52,573 nt of DNA from Oscillospiraceae bacterium. Lineage in GTDB: Bacteria > Bacillota > Clostridia > Oscillospirales > Ruminococcaceae. Below, in pieces: positions 8,335 to 17,093 of the stretch (positions are counted from its first letter, which is position 1; each line of letters opens with the position of its first letter). Both the position numbers and the translations under genes were made by a program. The stretch covers positions 1-52,573 of the forward strand of contig JAFXBK010000088.1 in assembly GCA_017521825.1 (NCBI GenBank), in the 5' to 3' direction. Below the pieces are notes generated by a model. It saw only the letters and a list, made by a program, of their open reading frames with translations, made no database searches and was not told the DNA's origin.

Positions 8335-8337
8335 TTT

Positions 8338-9735
8338 TTACTCCTTTAGATAATCGCACATAGCCGAACATTCCGGAAGTTCATCAAGGGAAAAACCAAG
8401 GAAATGCTCCATTTCATATATAATTTCATCTTTGGAATTAAGGCGATTCCTTCCGGCAAGGGAAATTTCAAGCGCGCTGAAAGGAATCATCTTGCTTTCG
8501 CAATTATAAAACCGGATAAATTGTGAATGGTCTTTGCACCTTTCTATTTTACAGCTTGTATGAAGGGATTTTTTATCCGAAGAAGGCGGAACCCATCCGC
8601 ATTCTTCCACAAGAATGTTTTTAACGTTTTTCCAATCATATTTTCCGCCGCAGATTTCATCAAAATCCATGTGTACGAATGCAGGGATATTTCCGCTTCT
8701 GGAAGAAACTCTGATGGCCTTTTTAAACGGCGGCATAAGTTCCGGAACTTCGCTTATTGCTTTAACGATGTTTGAAACAAGGGGATTGGAATATCCGAAA
8801 AAGTCCATTATGGCTCCGTCTTTTCTGGAAAGCTGTCCCATTGTCATAAGAGTCTGGAGCTGGCCGTTTTTAAGCGGAGGTTTTAAAGTCAGAATTCTTC
8901 CAAGGTTAATAAAAAACGAAAGAGTTTTATTTTCGGAAAGAGTGTAAACAAACTTAGGGGACATGTGATTATAATAAAGTCCGAGCATCTGAACCGGTTC
9001 GTTTCCAGCCATAAAATAGGGAACCCTGTTCGCAACAAGTTCCGGATAAAAAATTACATAGGCAAGGGAAGGGCAGGCGCAGGTGTTTTTACTGAGTTCA
9101 TAAAGTTTTTTATAAATTTTACGCAAATCATTGTCGCAGATTTTTCTTGAAATAAATTCAACATTTGAAAAATGTTTTTTTGCGTTTTCAATGCTTTGTT
9201 TCGCGCTTTCGGAAATAAAGGGAATTTCCCAAGTAAGCGCGAGAACGCGAAGTTTTTTGACTTTTGCAAGATAATAAAGCAAAAAGGTAGAATCTTTTCC
9301 GCCGGTGTAAAAAAGGGCAACATCAAAACGGGATTTTTCCGAATGGGGAATTCCTTTTATAATCGGAACGACGCTTTTAAGATTTTCGGTATCCACGGCG
9401 GTTTGGCACATGGGACAAAGGCTGTTTTCGTCAAATTCAATTCCGGGGATTATAAAATCATTTGCACAGCAATTTTTACAAAAGCGTGCTTCGCCGAGAG
9501 ATTTTGGAATTGTGCGAAGTTCATTTTCTTTTACAATCTGTTTTCCGAGAAGATTTTTTATAACGGAAACTTCTTCTTCGAAAAGTTCCCGGGGAAGGGA
9601 AGATATAATTTCAATCTGTTTTTTTGAAAGTTTAACAGTGTTTTTAAAAAGATTTTCTTTATTTCTTAAACCGTAGTAATAAAGAATGTTGTTTTCAAGT
9701 TTCCAGCGGTTCTGAAGAAAATATTTTTCCGACAA
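8338..9735 (-). CDS. PP-loop ATPase related to N-acetyl sugar amidotransferases, with N-terminal Cys motif
   Basis: The product has 465 residues from a TTG start at 9735, chosen because GGAGG (complement of 9743-9747) is 7 nt upstream; further upstream starts would overlap that site. The N-terminal 80 residues are unrecognised. Next comes a zinc-ribbon-like CKNC...CPMC pair (C86, C89, C107, C110) with FDEN, as in WbpG/N-acetyl sugar amidotransferase proteins. The ATP-pyrophosphatase loop YTGGKDST follows at 143-150. The C-terminal region has further Cys residues. Such enzymes adenylate a substrate before amidation or thiolation. Its target here is unknown. Confidence 0.7.
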   Translation of the reverse strand: MSEKYFLQNRWKLENNILYYYGLRNKENLFKNTVKLSKKQIEIISSLPRELFEEEVSVIKNLLGKQIVKENELRTIPKSLGEARFCKNCCANDFIIPGIEFDENSLCPMCQTAVDTENLKSVVPIIKGIPHSEKSRFDVALFYTGGKDSTFLLYYLAKVKKLRVLALTWEIPFISESAKQSIENAKKHFSNVEFISRKICDNDLRKIYKKLYELSKNTCACPSLAYVIFYPELVANRVPYFMAGNEPVQMLGLYYNHMSPKFVYTLSENKTLSFFINLGRILTLKPPLKNGQLQTLMTMGQLSRKDGAIMDFFGYSNPLVSNIVKAISEVPELMPPFKKAIRVSSRSGNIPAFVHMDFDEICGGKYDWKNVKNILVEECGWVPPSSDKKSLHTSCKIERCKDHSQFIRFYNCESKMIPFSALEISLAGRNRLNSKDEIIYEMEHFLGFSLDELPECSAMCDYLKE

Positions 9736-9824
9736 AAAAACACCTCCAATCAACAAATTACAATTTTATAATACATTTTTTACGTTTTGTTTTCAATAAC
9801 ATTATGTTAACAAATAAAAACATA

Positions 9825-9864
9825 ACAAAAAAGGCTCTTAATCATACGATTAAGAGCCTTTTTT
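9825..9864 (-). terminator. Terminator of the tRNA-fMet transcript
   Basis: A perfect 13-bp stem (9831-9843 with 9848-9860) and ATAC loop lie just 3' of the tRNA on the minus strand. A and T runs on either side make it bidirectional. Confidence 0.9.
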
Positions 9865-9865
9865 C

Positions 9866-9942
<77 letters not shown>

Positions 9943-9969
9943 ATATATGCAATTTTCGAATGCTTAACT

Positions 9970-9998
9970 ATTATACTACATCAAATCAAAAATTGCAA
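9970..9998 (-). promoter_or_regulatory. Promoter of tRNA-fMet
   Basis: On the minus strand, TTGCAA (9998-9993) and TATAAT (9975-9970) are separated by exactly 17 bp, about 28 bp upstream of the mature tRNA. Confidence 0.75.
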
Positions 9999-10016
9999 GT
10001 GTTTTTTTAAAATATT

Positions 10017-10448
10017 TTAAATATTTTTTTCCATCCAGTAGCAGGGGCAAGCTTCGCTGTAAACGGTGCGGTCTTCGGTTTTTACAAAACCGCATTTTTC
10101 ATAAAAACCAACGGCATGGCCTTCCGCAAGAAGAAGGGCTTTTTTGCCGCCTTTAAGTTTTGCGGCGGTTTCAAGAGCCGCGATTACGGACATTCCTACA
10201 TGTTCGCCGCGATAGGGCTTAAGAACAGCGATTCTGCCGAAAATAAAAGTATCTTTACGACCCTTGGGGTCGGGGAAATATCTTCCGGTTGCGATACATT
10301 TATCTTCATCATAAAGGGTTACATATTCACAGATTTTATCGGTATCGTCAAATTCATTCTGGAATTTTTGTTCCGCAACAAAAACAGCAAGGCGGACAGA
10401 ATAAGCATCTTTTTGGTTATCCTTAATTTTAACGGTAAGCTGTGACAT
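10017..10448 (-). CDS. GNAT family N-acetyltransferase
   Basis: The product has 143 residues with the ElaA-like opening RLAVFVAEQKF at about 19-29, an acetyl-CoA loop around YRGEHVGMSV, and GFYEKCGF near the C-terminus. It transfers an acetyl group from acetyl-CoA; the acceptor is unknown. AAAGGAG precedes the ATG. A TTGCAA-17-TATTAT promoter is visible upstream on the same strand. The gene stands alone between the tRNA-fMet promoter and nth. Confidence 0.85.
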   Translation of the reverse strand: MSQLTVKIKDNQKDAYSVRLAVFVAEQKFQNEFDDTDKICEYVTLYDEDKCIATGRYFPDPKGRKDTFIFGRIAVLKPYRGEHVGMSVIAALETAAKLKGGKKALLLAEGHAVGFYEKCGFVKTEDRTVYSEACPCYWMEKNI

Positions 10449-10482
10449 ATGTTAAACACTCCTTTAACCGATTTATATTTAT

Positions 10483-10511
10483 ATAATAATCTTTTTGGAA
10501 ATAATTTGCAA
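10483..10511 (-). promoter_or_regulatory. Promoter of the GNAT gene
   Basis: On the minus strand, TTGCAA (10511-10506) and TATTAT (10488-10483) have a 17-bp spacer. Confidence 0.5.
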
Positions 10512-10538
10512 GCCTTATTTTGTTATTCACATTAAAAC

Positions 10539-10567
10539 TTGACAACATAAACCAAATAGAATATTCT
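10539..10567 (+). promoter_or_regulatory. Promoter of nth
   Basis: TTGACA at 10539-10544 and a TATTCT -10 at 10562-10567 are spaced 17 bp. The -10 lies inside the palindrome at 10551-10574. Confidence 0.65.
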
Positions 10568-10574
10568 ATTTGGT
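10551..10574 (+). promoter_or_regulatory. 24-bp perfect palindrome overlapping the nth promoter
   Basis: The half-site ACCAAATAGAAT (10551-10562) is followed directly by its exact reverse complement (10563-10574). It spans the spacer and -10 element, the position of a repressor operator. It does not match the Clostridial LexA, CIRCE or Rex sites I know, and no regulator gene is adjacent. Confidence 0.7.
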
Positions 10575-10594
10575 ATAGAAACGGAGGGATTTTT

Positions 10595-11233
10595 TTGAAT
10601 AAAAAAGAACTTGCGGCAAAAGCCGTTGAACTCCTTAAAAAAGAATACCCGGATGCAATTTGTTCCCTTGAATATGAAAAACCGCACGAACTGCTTTTTG
10701 CAACACGCCTTGCGGCACAATGTACCGATGCGAGAGTAAATATGGTAACTCCGGTTCTTTATTCCAAGTATCCTACGCTTGAAGCGCTTGCAAACGCCGA
10801 TGAACAGGATATAAGCGATATAATCCGTTCCTGCGGCTTTTATAAAACCAAGGCTCACGATATTTCCCTTGCGTCAAAAATGCTTGTTAACGAATATGGC
10901 GGCGTTGTTCCGGATACTGTTGAAGAACTTATTAAACTTCCCGGAATCGGAAGAAAAACCGCAAACCTTGTTGTTGGCGACGTTTACGGAAAACCGGCGG
11001 TTGTTTGCGATACCCACTGCATAAGAATTACAAATCTTCTCGGTTTTACCGATACAAAGGACCCGGCAAAATGCGAGATTCAGCTTCGGGAAATTCTTGA
11101 TCCGAAGGAATCCAATAATTTCTGCCACAGAATGGTTCTTCACGGAAGAGCTGTTTGCATTGCAAGAAGGCCGCAATGCGATAAATGCGTGCTCAAAGAA
11201 ATTTGTGAGCATGCTCAAAAAACGGCGGAATGA
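10595..11233 (+). CDS. nth: Endonuclease III (DNA glycosylase/AP lyase)
   Basis: Nth removes oxidised pyrimidines in base-excision repair and nicks the abasic site. The product has 212 residues from a TTG start behind GGAGG. The helix-hairpin-helix LPGIGRKTANLV includes the catalytic Lys, the catalytic Asp is in CDTHC, and the [4Fe-4S] motif C-x6-C-x2-C-x5-C is at the C-terminus. Its promoter overlaps a perfect palindrome, suggesting repression by an unknown factor. It is followed by a small DUF1858 gene. Confidence 0.95.
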   Translation: MNKKELAAKAVELLKKEYPDAICSLEYEKPHELLFATRLAAQCTDARVNMVTPVLYSKYPTLEALANADEQDISDIIRSCGFYKTKAHDISLASKMLVNEYGGVVPDTVEELIKLPGIGRKTANLVVGDVYGKPAVVCDTHCIRITNLLGFTDTKDPAKCEIQLREILDPKESNNFCHRMVLHGRAVCIARRPQCDKCVLKEICEHAQKTAE

Positions 11234-11311
11234 TTTTAAAATACATATTGAAAATAACTGCTTTGGGAATTATAATATATACATAACAAAATTCTGAAGG
11301 AGATTTTTAAA

Positions 11312-11524
11312 ATGGCATATCAGGTTACAAAAGATTCCATTATCGGAGATGTTCTTGATTACGATAAGGAAACCGGAGTTTTTTTCCTTGAAATGGGAAT
11401 GCATTGTCTTGGCTGTCCTATGTCCCGCGGCGAAAGCATTGAAGAAGCCTGCGAGGTTCACGGAGTTAAATGCGAAGACATCGTAGCAAAAATCAATAAA
11501 TATTTTGAAGAAAAAGAAAACTGA
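11312..11524 (+). CDS. DUF1858 domain protein
   Basis: This is a 70-residue protein matching the DUF1858 family, with the typical CLGC motif in GMHCLGCPMSRGESIEEAC. Members are small helical proteins often linked to redox or hybrid-cluster proteins; the function is not settled. AAGGAG precedes the ATG. It lies between nth and trmK, 78 bp after nth, and is followed by a weak hairpin. Confidence 0.85.
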   Translation: MAYQVTKDSIIGDVLDYDKETGVFFLEMGMHCLGCPMSRGESIEEACEVHGVKCEDIVAKINKYFEEKEN

Positions 11525-11534
11525 TTAAAAAACC

Positions 11535-11570
11535 GGCAGCCATGAGTTTCAGGGCTGCCTTAAGTTTTGT
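11535..11570 (+). terminator. Possible weak terminator after the DUF1858 gene
   Basis: GGCAGCC (11535-11541) pairs with GGCTGCC (11553-11559), but the T run is broken (TTAAGTTTTG). Confidence 0.45.
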
Positions 11571-11589
11571 TTAAAGCGAGGAAAAAGTT

Positions 11590-12288
11590 TTGGAAAAACT
11601 TGATTTAAGGCTTGCCGCAGCCGCAGAATTTGTAAGGGAAGGAACCGTTGCCGCGGATATCGGAACCGACCATGGCTATCTTATTTGCCATCTTGTCAAC
11701 GAAGGAATATGCACCCGGGGATTTGCAACAGATATAAACATAAACCCCCTTGAAAGCGCAAGAAAACTTATCCGAGAATTGGAACTTGAAGAAGAGATAG
11801 AAACCGTTCTTACCGATGGTCTTAACGGACTTCCGGAAGATGAAATCGACGAAGTTCTTATTTGCGGAATGGGCGGAGAAACTATTATTGGAATTCTCGA
11901 AAAAGCAGAATGGGTAAAAAGCGAAAAAGTCCATCTGGTTCTTCAGCCTATGTCAAGGGCGGATATGCTTCGCCGCTGGCTTTGTGAAAACGGCTGGAAC
12001 ATTGATGAGGAAAAAGCGGTTGAGGTTGAAAAACATCTTTACACCGTAATAAGCGCAAACTATATCGGCGGAAGCGAAATTCCGGATGATTTATACTGCG
12101 TAACCGGCGAACTTCTCGGACAGAATGATGAATTTGCACTTAAATATGTCCGTTGGCAGGCAAACATCCAGCGCGGAATTGCCGCCGGACTTTTGCGGTC
12201 CGAAAAGGAAAAGGAGCACGCGCTCATCCATATTCAGCTTGCTGATATGATAGAGGAACAGGCGGACGAAACGGAGAATGATTTATGA
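11590..12288 (+). CDS. trmK: tRNA (adenine-22-N1)-methyltransferase TrmK
   Basis: TrmK methylates N1 of A22 in tRNA. The product has 232 residues from a TTG start. The SAM-binding motif VAADIGTDHGYL is at 20-31, with a later GMGGETI segment and the LVLQPMSRADMLRRWL block typical of the family. Its stop overlaps the start of the Nif3-like gene (ATGA), the conserved Firmicute arrangement. The start region has a purine-rich site (GCGAGGAAAAAG). Confidence 0.92.
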   Translation: MEKLDLRLAAAAEFVREGTVAADIGTDHGYLICHLVNEGICTRGFATDININPLESARKLIRELELEEEIETVLTDGLNGLPEDEIDEVLICGMGGETIIGILEKAEWVKSEKVHLVLQPMSRADMLRRWLCENGWNIDEEKAVEVEKHLYTVISANYIGGSEIPDDLYCVTGELLGQNDEFALKYVRWQANIQRGIAAGLLRSEKEKEHALIHIQLADMIEEQADETENDL

Positions 12289-13049
12289 GCAGGGTTACAG
12301 ATTTTTATAATTTTATTGACAGCATTGCGCCTTTCGAAACCCAGGAAAGTTGGGATAATTCCGGTTTTCTTGTTGGCGATGGCGAAAAGGAAGTTAAAAA
12401 GGTTCTTCTTGCTTTGGATGCGACCGAAAGTGTTCTTAACGAAGCGGTCGAAAAAGGCGCAGAACTTATAATTACCCACCATCCGGTAATTTTCGGTGCG
12501 CTTAAAGAATTCCACCCGAAAAACATTGCTTTCCTTGCGGCGGGAAAAGGGATTGCGATAATCAGCGCACATACCTGCCTTGATATTGCTGACGGCGGAG
12601 TTAACGATTGCCTTGCAGCAGCGCTTGGACTTAAAAATATTGAAAAAGTTGATGACGGCGAAGGCCTTTTGCGGATGGGTGAGCTTGAAAATGCGCTTTC
12701 CGGCGAGGAATTTATAAAATACGTTGCGGAAAAACTTTCCGTCGGCGGAATTAAATATACTCCCGCCGGTAAACCGATTAAAAAAGTTGCGGTTTGCGGC
12801 GGAAGCGGCGGAGACCTTTATCCTTTTGCAATAAAAGCCGGCGCGGATGCGTTTGTTACCGCAAACATTAAACATAACCTTTGGATTGAAATGAGAAGGG
12901 AAGGTTTTTGCGTTCTTGATGCAGGACATTTCTGCACGGAAAACACCGTTATTGAACCCCTTGCTAAAAAACTTTCCGAAAAGTTTGATGATGCTGAAAT
13001 AATTGTTTCCGAAGTTTCGGAAGATCCTGCCAGATATTGGGCAAAATAA
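12285..13049 (+). CDS. Nif3-like dinuclear metal centre protein
   Basis: The product has 254 residues of the NIF3/YqfO family (short form without the inserted PII-like domain). Metal-binding residues are visible in ITHHPVIF (about 64-71), HTCLD, and DAGHFCTE (about 213-220). Members bind two metals and have been annotated as GTP cyclohydrolase I type 2, but the true substrate is uncertain. It is translationally coupled to trmK. Confidence 0.9.
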   Translation: MSRVTDFYNFIDSIAPFETQESWDNSGFLVGDGEKEVKKVLLALDATESVLNEAVEKGAELIITHHPVIFGALKEFHPKNIAFLAAGKGIAIISAHTCLDIADGGVNDCLAAALGLKNIEKVDDGEGLLRMGELENALSGEEFIKYVAEKLSVGGIKYTPAGKPIKKVAVCGGSGGDLYPFAIKAGADAFVTANIKHNLWIEMRREGFCVLDAGHFCTENTVIEPLAKKLSEKFDDAEIIVSEVSEDPARYWAK

Positions 13050-13073
13050 TCTTAAAAAACGAGGTGAGCACGA

Positions 13074-14825
13074 ATGGCATTGGACGGAATTACGCTGAGC
13101 ATGCTCAAAAATGAATTAGCCGAAAAATTGATCGGCGCAAGAATTGATAAAATTCACCAGCCCTCTAAAGAGGAACTTGTTATATCGCTTCGCTGGAACG
13201 GCGGCAACGGAAAAATCCTTATTTCCGCTTCCGCTTCTGCGCCAAGAATACATTTTACCGAAAGTTCGGTGGATAACCCGAAAAATCCGCCCATGTTCTG
13301 TATGCTTATGAGAAAGCATCTTTCCGGTGCAAAACTTGTTGAAATAGAACAGTTCGGGCTTGAAAGAATGCTGCATCTTTCTTTTGCAACCTATAACGAA
13401 TTCGGCGACCCGGTTATTATAAAACTTGCGGTGGAAATTATGGGACGCCACAGCAATATTATGCTTATCGGTCCGGACGGAAAAATTATCGACGCAATAA
13501 AACGCGTTACCGCGGATATGTCATCTGTCCGCCAGGTTATGCCCGGAATGAGCTACGTTTTTCCGCCGGCGCAAAATAAGATGAACACCCTTGACCTTGA
13601 TTATATGGGTCTTATTGAACGGCTTAAAAACGGAAGGGATATTCCGCTTTCGAAGGCGCTTATGGAAAATCTCGACGGTGTTTCGCCGATTGTATGCCGC
13701 GAAATTTCGGATATTGTTACCGGTGGATTTGATACAAAGGCGCATGATTTGACCAATGATGATTGCGAAAAACTTGTAAATTCCCTTGAAAAACTGGCCG
13801 AAAGCGTTAAAAACAAAAACGCCGCTCCGTATATGGTGCTTGAAGAAAACGGCCACCCGGTTGATTTTACTTTTATCAAAGTAAATCAGTACGGCGATGC
13901 TATGGAAATCCGTAAATTTGAAACATTCAGCGAAATGCTTGATAAATTCTATTCCGAACGTTCCGGCGCAGACAGAATGAAGCAGCGTTCCAACGATCTT
14001 TTTAAATTTGTTGTTAACCTTGCTGACAGAATTTCCAGAAAACTTGACGTCCAGCGCCAGGAACTTGCCCGTTCCACAGAAAGAGATATTCTTAGGGTAA
14101 AAGGCGAACTTATCCACGCAAATCTCTGGATGATTGAAAAGGGAATGACTTCGGTCGTTCTCGAAAACTATTACGATAACTGTAAACCGGTTGAGGTTAA
14201 ACTTGACCCGCGCCTTTCTCCAAATCAGAACGCCCAGCATTATTTCAGCGAATACCGCAAGGCGGATACCGCGGAAAGAATGCTTAAAAAATTCATCGAA
14301 AAAGGCGAAGCGGAACTTTCCTATATTGAATCTGTTTTTGACCTTCTTTCAAGAGCAAGAACCGATGATGAGGTTATTGCAATAAGAGAGGAGCTTGTTT
14401 CCGGTGGATATCTAAAAAATCACCGAAAAAACAACCAGAAACCGGTTAAACTTGCGCCGAAGGAATATATTTCGACCGACGGCTTCAGAATCCTTTGCGG
14501 AAGAAACAATATCCAGAACGATAAGCTTACTTTTAAAGATTCCAGAAAAAACGATATATGGCTTCATACCCAGAAGATACACGGTTCCCATACCATAATC
14601 GTTACCGAGGGCAGGGAAGTTCCGGAAACAACGATTCAGCAGGCGGCTGTTGTTGCGGCTTATAATTCAAAAGGAAGAGAATCTTCCCTTGTTCCGGTGG
14701 ATTATACAGAAATAAGAAACGTTAAAAAGCCTTCAGGCTCTGCACCGGGCAAAGCGATTTATGAACATTACAGAACCGCCTATGTCCGTCCGGCGCAGTT
14801 TGAAAACATTTTCGGGAATAAATAA
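13074..14825 (+). CDS. rqcH: NFACT-family ribosome quality control protein RqcH/FbpA
   Basis: RqcH binds stalled 50S subunits with peptidyl-tRNA and directs C-terminal alanine tailing. The product has 583 residues with the NFACT-N domain (LDGITLSMLKNEL start), a central coiled coil (about 300-420), and the C-terminal NFACT-R segment with DIWLHTQKIHGSHTII. The ribosome binding site GAGGTGAGCAC includes one copy of the window-wide TGAGCAC motif. It follows the Nif3 gene by 24 bp and precedes the MBL gene by one base. Confidence 0.92.
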   Translation: MALDGITLSMLKNELAEKLIGARIDKIHQPSKEELVISLRWNGGNGKILISASASAPRIHFTESSVDNPKNPPMFCMLMRKHLSGAKLVEIEQFGLERMLHLSFATYNEFGDPVIIKLAVEIMGRHSNIMLIGPDGKIIDAIKRVTADMSSVRQVMPGMSYVFPPAQNKMNTLDLDYMGLIERLKNGRDIPLSKALMENLDGVSPIVCREISDIVTGGFDTKAHDLTNDDCEKLVNSLEKLAESVKNKNAAPYMVLEENGHPVDFTFIKVNQYGDAMEIRKFETFSEMLDKFYSERSGADRMKQRSNDLFKFVVNLADRISRKLDVQRQELARSTERDILRVKGELIHANLWMIEKGMTSVVLENYYDNCKPVEVKLDPRLSPNQNAQHYFSEYRKADTAERMLKKFIEKGEAELSYIESVFDLLSRARTDDEVIAIREELVSGGYLKNHRKNNQKPVKLAPKEYISTDGFRILCGRNNIQNDKLTFKDSRKNDIWLHTQKIHGSHTIIVTEGREVPETTIQQAAVVAAYNSKGRESSLVPVDYTEIRNVKKPSGSAPGKAIYEHYRTAYVRPAQFENIFGNK

Positions 14826-14826
14826 A

Positions 14827-15588
14827 ATGGAAAACTGGTTTTTAAGCAAAAAAATTGATAAAAAAACCTTTGTGATAAGCGAACCCGGACATTGGGAAGA
14901 AACGAACTGTTACCTTCTTATCGGAGCGAAAAATGCGCTTCTTATTGATACGGGTCTCGGAGTTTCGGATATTTCAAAAGAAGTTTTGAAAATTACCGAA
15001 AAACCGGTAATCGCTGTTCCAACACATGTTCATTGGGACCACATCGGCGGACTTTGGAATTTTCCAGAATTTTACGTTCACGAGTTTGAAAAAGACTGGA
15101 TTGAAAGAAAATTTCCGCTTTCGAATGAATTTGTCAGAAAACAGCTTGTAAAGGATAATAACTTAACAGAGCGCATAAATGCTGAAGATTATGCGATTTT
15201 TCAAGGAAAACCCAAAAAAGTTCTTTCCGACGGTGACGTTATAGATTTGGGAAACAGAAAAATCAGAGTTATCCATACTCCGGGACATTCTCCGGGGCAT
15301 ATTTGCTTTTTCGAAGAAGAAACTGGATATCTTTTTACAGGAGATTTGATTTATAATGGAACGCTTTTTGCAAACTATGAATCAACAGACCCGGAAAAAT
15401 ATCTAGAATCCGTTAAGAAAATTGAAAAACTTCCGGTAAAGCGGGTTTTTCCGGCTCACCACAGCCTTGAAATTTCTCCGGAATTTATTTCAGACGTAAA
15501 GAACGGTTTATCTAAACTGAAAAACGAAGGAAAACTTTGCCACGGAAGCGGAAAATTCGATTTTGAAAACTGGAGCATATTTCTGTAA
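14827..15588 (+). CDS. MBL-fold metallo-hydrolase
   Basis: The product has 253 residues from the ATG at 14827. The metallo-beta-lactamase motif HxHxDH is present as HVHWDH, followed by the later metal ligands in TPGHSPGH and LFTGDL. The group resembles glyoxalase II/YcbL-like hydrolases; the substrate is unknown. It begins one base after rqcH and is likely co-transcribed. An earlier in-frame start exists inside rqcH but is less likely. Confidence 0.85.
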   Translation: MENWFLSKKIDKKTFVISEPGHWEETNCYLLIGAKNALLIDTGLGVSDISKEVLKITEKPVIAVPTHVHWDHIGGLWNFPEFYVHEFEKDWIERKFPLSNEFVRKQLVKDNNLTERINAEDYAIFQGKPKKVLSDGDVIDLGNRKIRVIHTPGHSPGHICFFEEETGYLFTGDLIYNGTLFANYESTDPEKYLESVKKIEKLPVKRVFPAHHSLEISPEFISDVKNGLSKLKNEGKLCHGSGKFDFENWSIFL

Positions 15589-15624
15589 AAAGAGAGAGTG
15601 AACGGTGTTCACTCTCTCTTTTTT
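15588..15624 (+). terminator. Bidirectional terminator between convergent genes
   Basis: A 14-bp stem (15590-15603 with 15607-15620) with GGT loop has A and T flanks. It serves the MBL gene and the convergent PPC gene. Confidence 0.9.
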
Positions 15625-16051
15625 AATATTTTTTAAAAATCAATTCATCGTATCCGGTTTCCGGGTCGTCTTCAACGTCAATAAAAACATCAGGAATTTC
15701 CGCAATAATAAGCTCGCAGGTGGTGTTTATCAAACAACCTTCGCAAAGATGTCCGCCGATTGTTGACATATCTTCCTTGGAAAGAGCAATATGAATATGA
15801 CATCTTTTTGCGCTTACTGTTCCGTTAAGGCTTACAATTTCGCAATCTTCGTTTATCTCCCGGACAGTAACTCCGGAAGCATCCCGGATTTTTCCTTTTG
15901 AAATACATCCGACCCCGGAAGAGATGAACCCGGCACCGATGTTTTTTTCAATACAAAGGTTTTGTATCGATTCAAGGAGATCTTCGCCGCGATGAAGACG
16001 CAGACAATGATATTTTGTGTTTCCAAAAACGGAAATTATTTTATCCTTCAT
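15623..16051 (-). CDS. PPC (DUF296) domain protein
   Basis: The protein has 142 residues and consists of one PPC/DUF296 domain, known from plant AHL proteins and standing alone in bacteria. Typical elements are the RLHRGEDLLESI opening, SGVGC, HIHIALS and the STIGGHLCEGC segment. Bacterial members form trimers, and several are proposed metal or nucleotide binders or DNA-binding proteins. The start overlaps the upstream EamA gene by 11 bp, so the two are coupled. Confidence 0.85.
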   Translation of the reverse strand: MKDKIISVFGNTKYHCLRLHRGEDLLESIQNLCIEKNIGAGFISSGVGCISKGKIRDASGVTVREINEDCEIVSLNGTVSAKRCHIHIALSKEDMSTIGGHLCEGCLINTTCELIIAEIPDVFIDVEDDPETGYDELIFKKY

Positions 16052-16961
16052 TTTGCTTTGCTCCTTTTACTCTGTTTTCGGAATACTGAATAATAATTAT
16101 TGAAATAAACATAAGAACACAGCCGATTCCTTCGCGCAAAGATGGGATCTGGTGCAGAATTAACGCCCCGGCAAGAACGGCAAAAACGGATTCAAAACTC
16201 ATAAGAAGGGAAGCAACGCTTGGTTTTGTCCATTTTTGTGCAACGGTCTGTAAGGTATAACCGGCGCCTCCGGAAAGAGCACCTGCATAAATAATAGGGA
16301 GCCAGGCTTTAAGAATATTTTGGAAATCCGGTTTTTCAAAAATGAACATTACAATAATTGATATTATTCCGCAAACGAGGAACTGGAAATAGGAAAGTTT
16401 AACGCAATCCACTTTTGGCGCAAAATGACCGATTGCAAGAATATGAACGGCATAGGCCACGGCGCTTAAAAGTACCGTAAAATCTCCTTTGCTTATGGAA
16501 AAGCTTTCGTTCATGCAAAGAAGATAAAGTCCGGCAACGGCGATTGCACAGCAAGGCCAGATCATTTTCGGAAGCTTTTGCTTCATCAAAAGCCCGAAAA
16601 ATGGAACAATCAGAATATAAAGAACAGAAATAAAACCGGCTTTTCCGACGGTTGTCTGGGAAATTCCGATTTGCTGAATGGTCGATGCAAAAAAGATGAT
16701 TATTCCGCAGATTATTCCGCCTTTTATAAGTTCCTTTTTTTCTTCTTTTTCCGGCTTTTTATAAGTTCCTTGTTTTTTCTTCACATAATCAAAAATCAAG
16801 TTTGCAAAAATAAGGACAATGCCGCCGATCATGCAGCGGATTCCGTTGAACGTAATAGGTTCAACATAATCCATTCCAACGCTTTGTGCAACAAAAGCAC
16901 AGCCCCATATAAGCGCTGTTAAAATCAAAAGAAAATTTCCAAGCATCGCCTTGTTTTTCAT
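16041..16961 (-). CDS. EamA family (DMT) transporter
   Basis: The product has 306 residues with about ten hydrophobic helices in two repeats, starting ILTALIWGCAFVAQSVGM, a characteristic EamA opening. A loop of about 15 Lys/Glu-rich residues (about 64-80) is a charged cytoplasmic segment. DMT exporters handle metabolites or amino acids; the substrate is unknown. Co-transcribed with the PPC gene. Confidence 0.88.
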   Translation of the reverse strand: MKNKAMLGNFLLILTALIWGCAFVAQSVGMDYVEPITFNGIRCMIGGIVLIFANLIFDYVKKKQGTYKKPEKEEKKELIKGGIICGIIIFFASTIQQIGISQTTVGKAGFISVLYILIVPFFGLLMKQKLPKMIWPCCAIAVAGLYLLCMNESFSISKGDFTVLLSAVAYAVHILAIGHFAPKVDCVKLSYFQFLVCGIISIIVMFIFEKPDFQNILKAWLPIIYAGALSGGAGYTLQTVAQKWTKPSVASLLMSFESVFAVLAGALILHQIPSLREGIGCVLMFISIIIIQYSENRVKGAKQNEG

Positions 16962-17038
16962 AAAACACCTCGTTTAAAAGAATAATTCAATTTTACAATA
17001 TCACAAATAAAAATGGAAGATGGAAATATCAATTATTA

Positions 17039-17067
17039 TTGAAAAAAACTATACAATAATATATAAT
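17039..17067 (+). promoter_or_regulatory. Promoter of the PlsY-like gene
   Basis: TTGAAA at 17039-17044 and TATAAT at 17062-17067 are 17 bp apart, 27 bp before the ATG. Confidence 0.75.
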
Positions 17068-17093
17068 TTATCTATTGGACCGGAGGTGATTCA

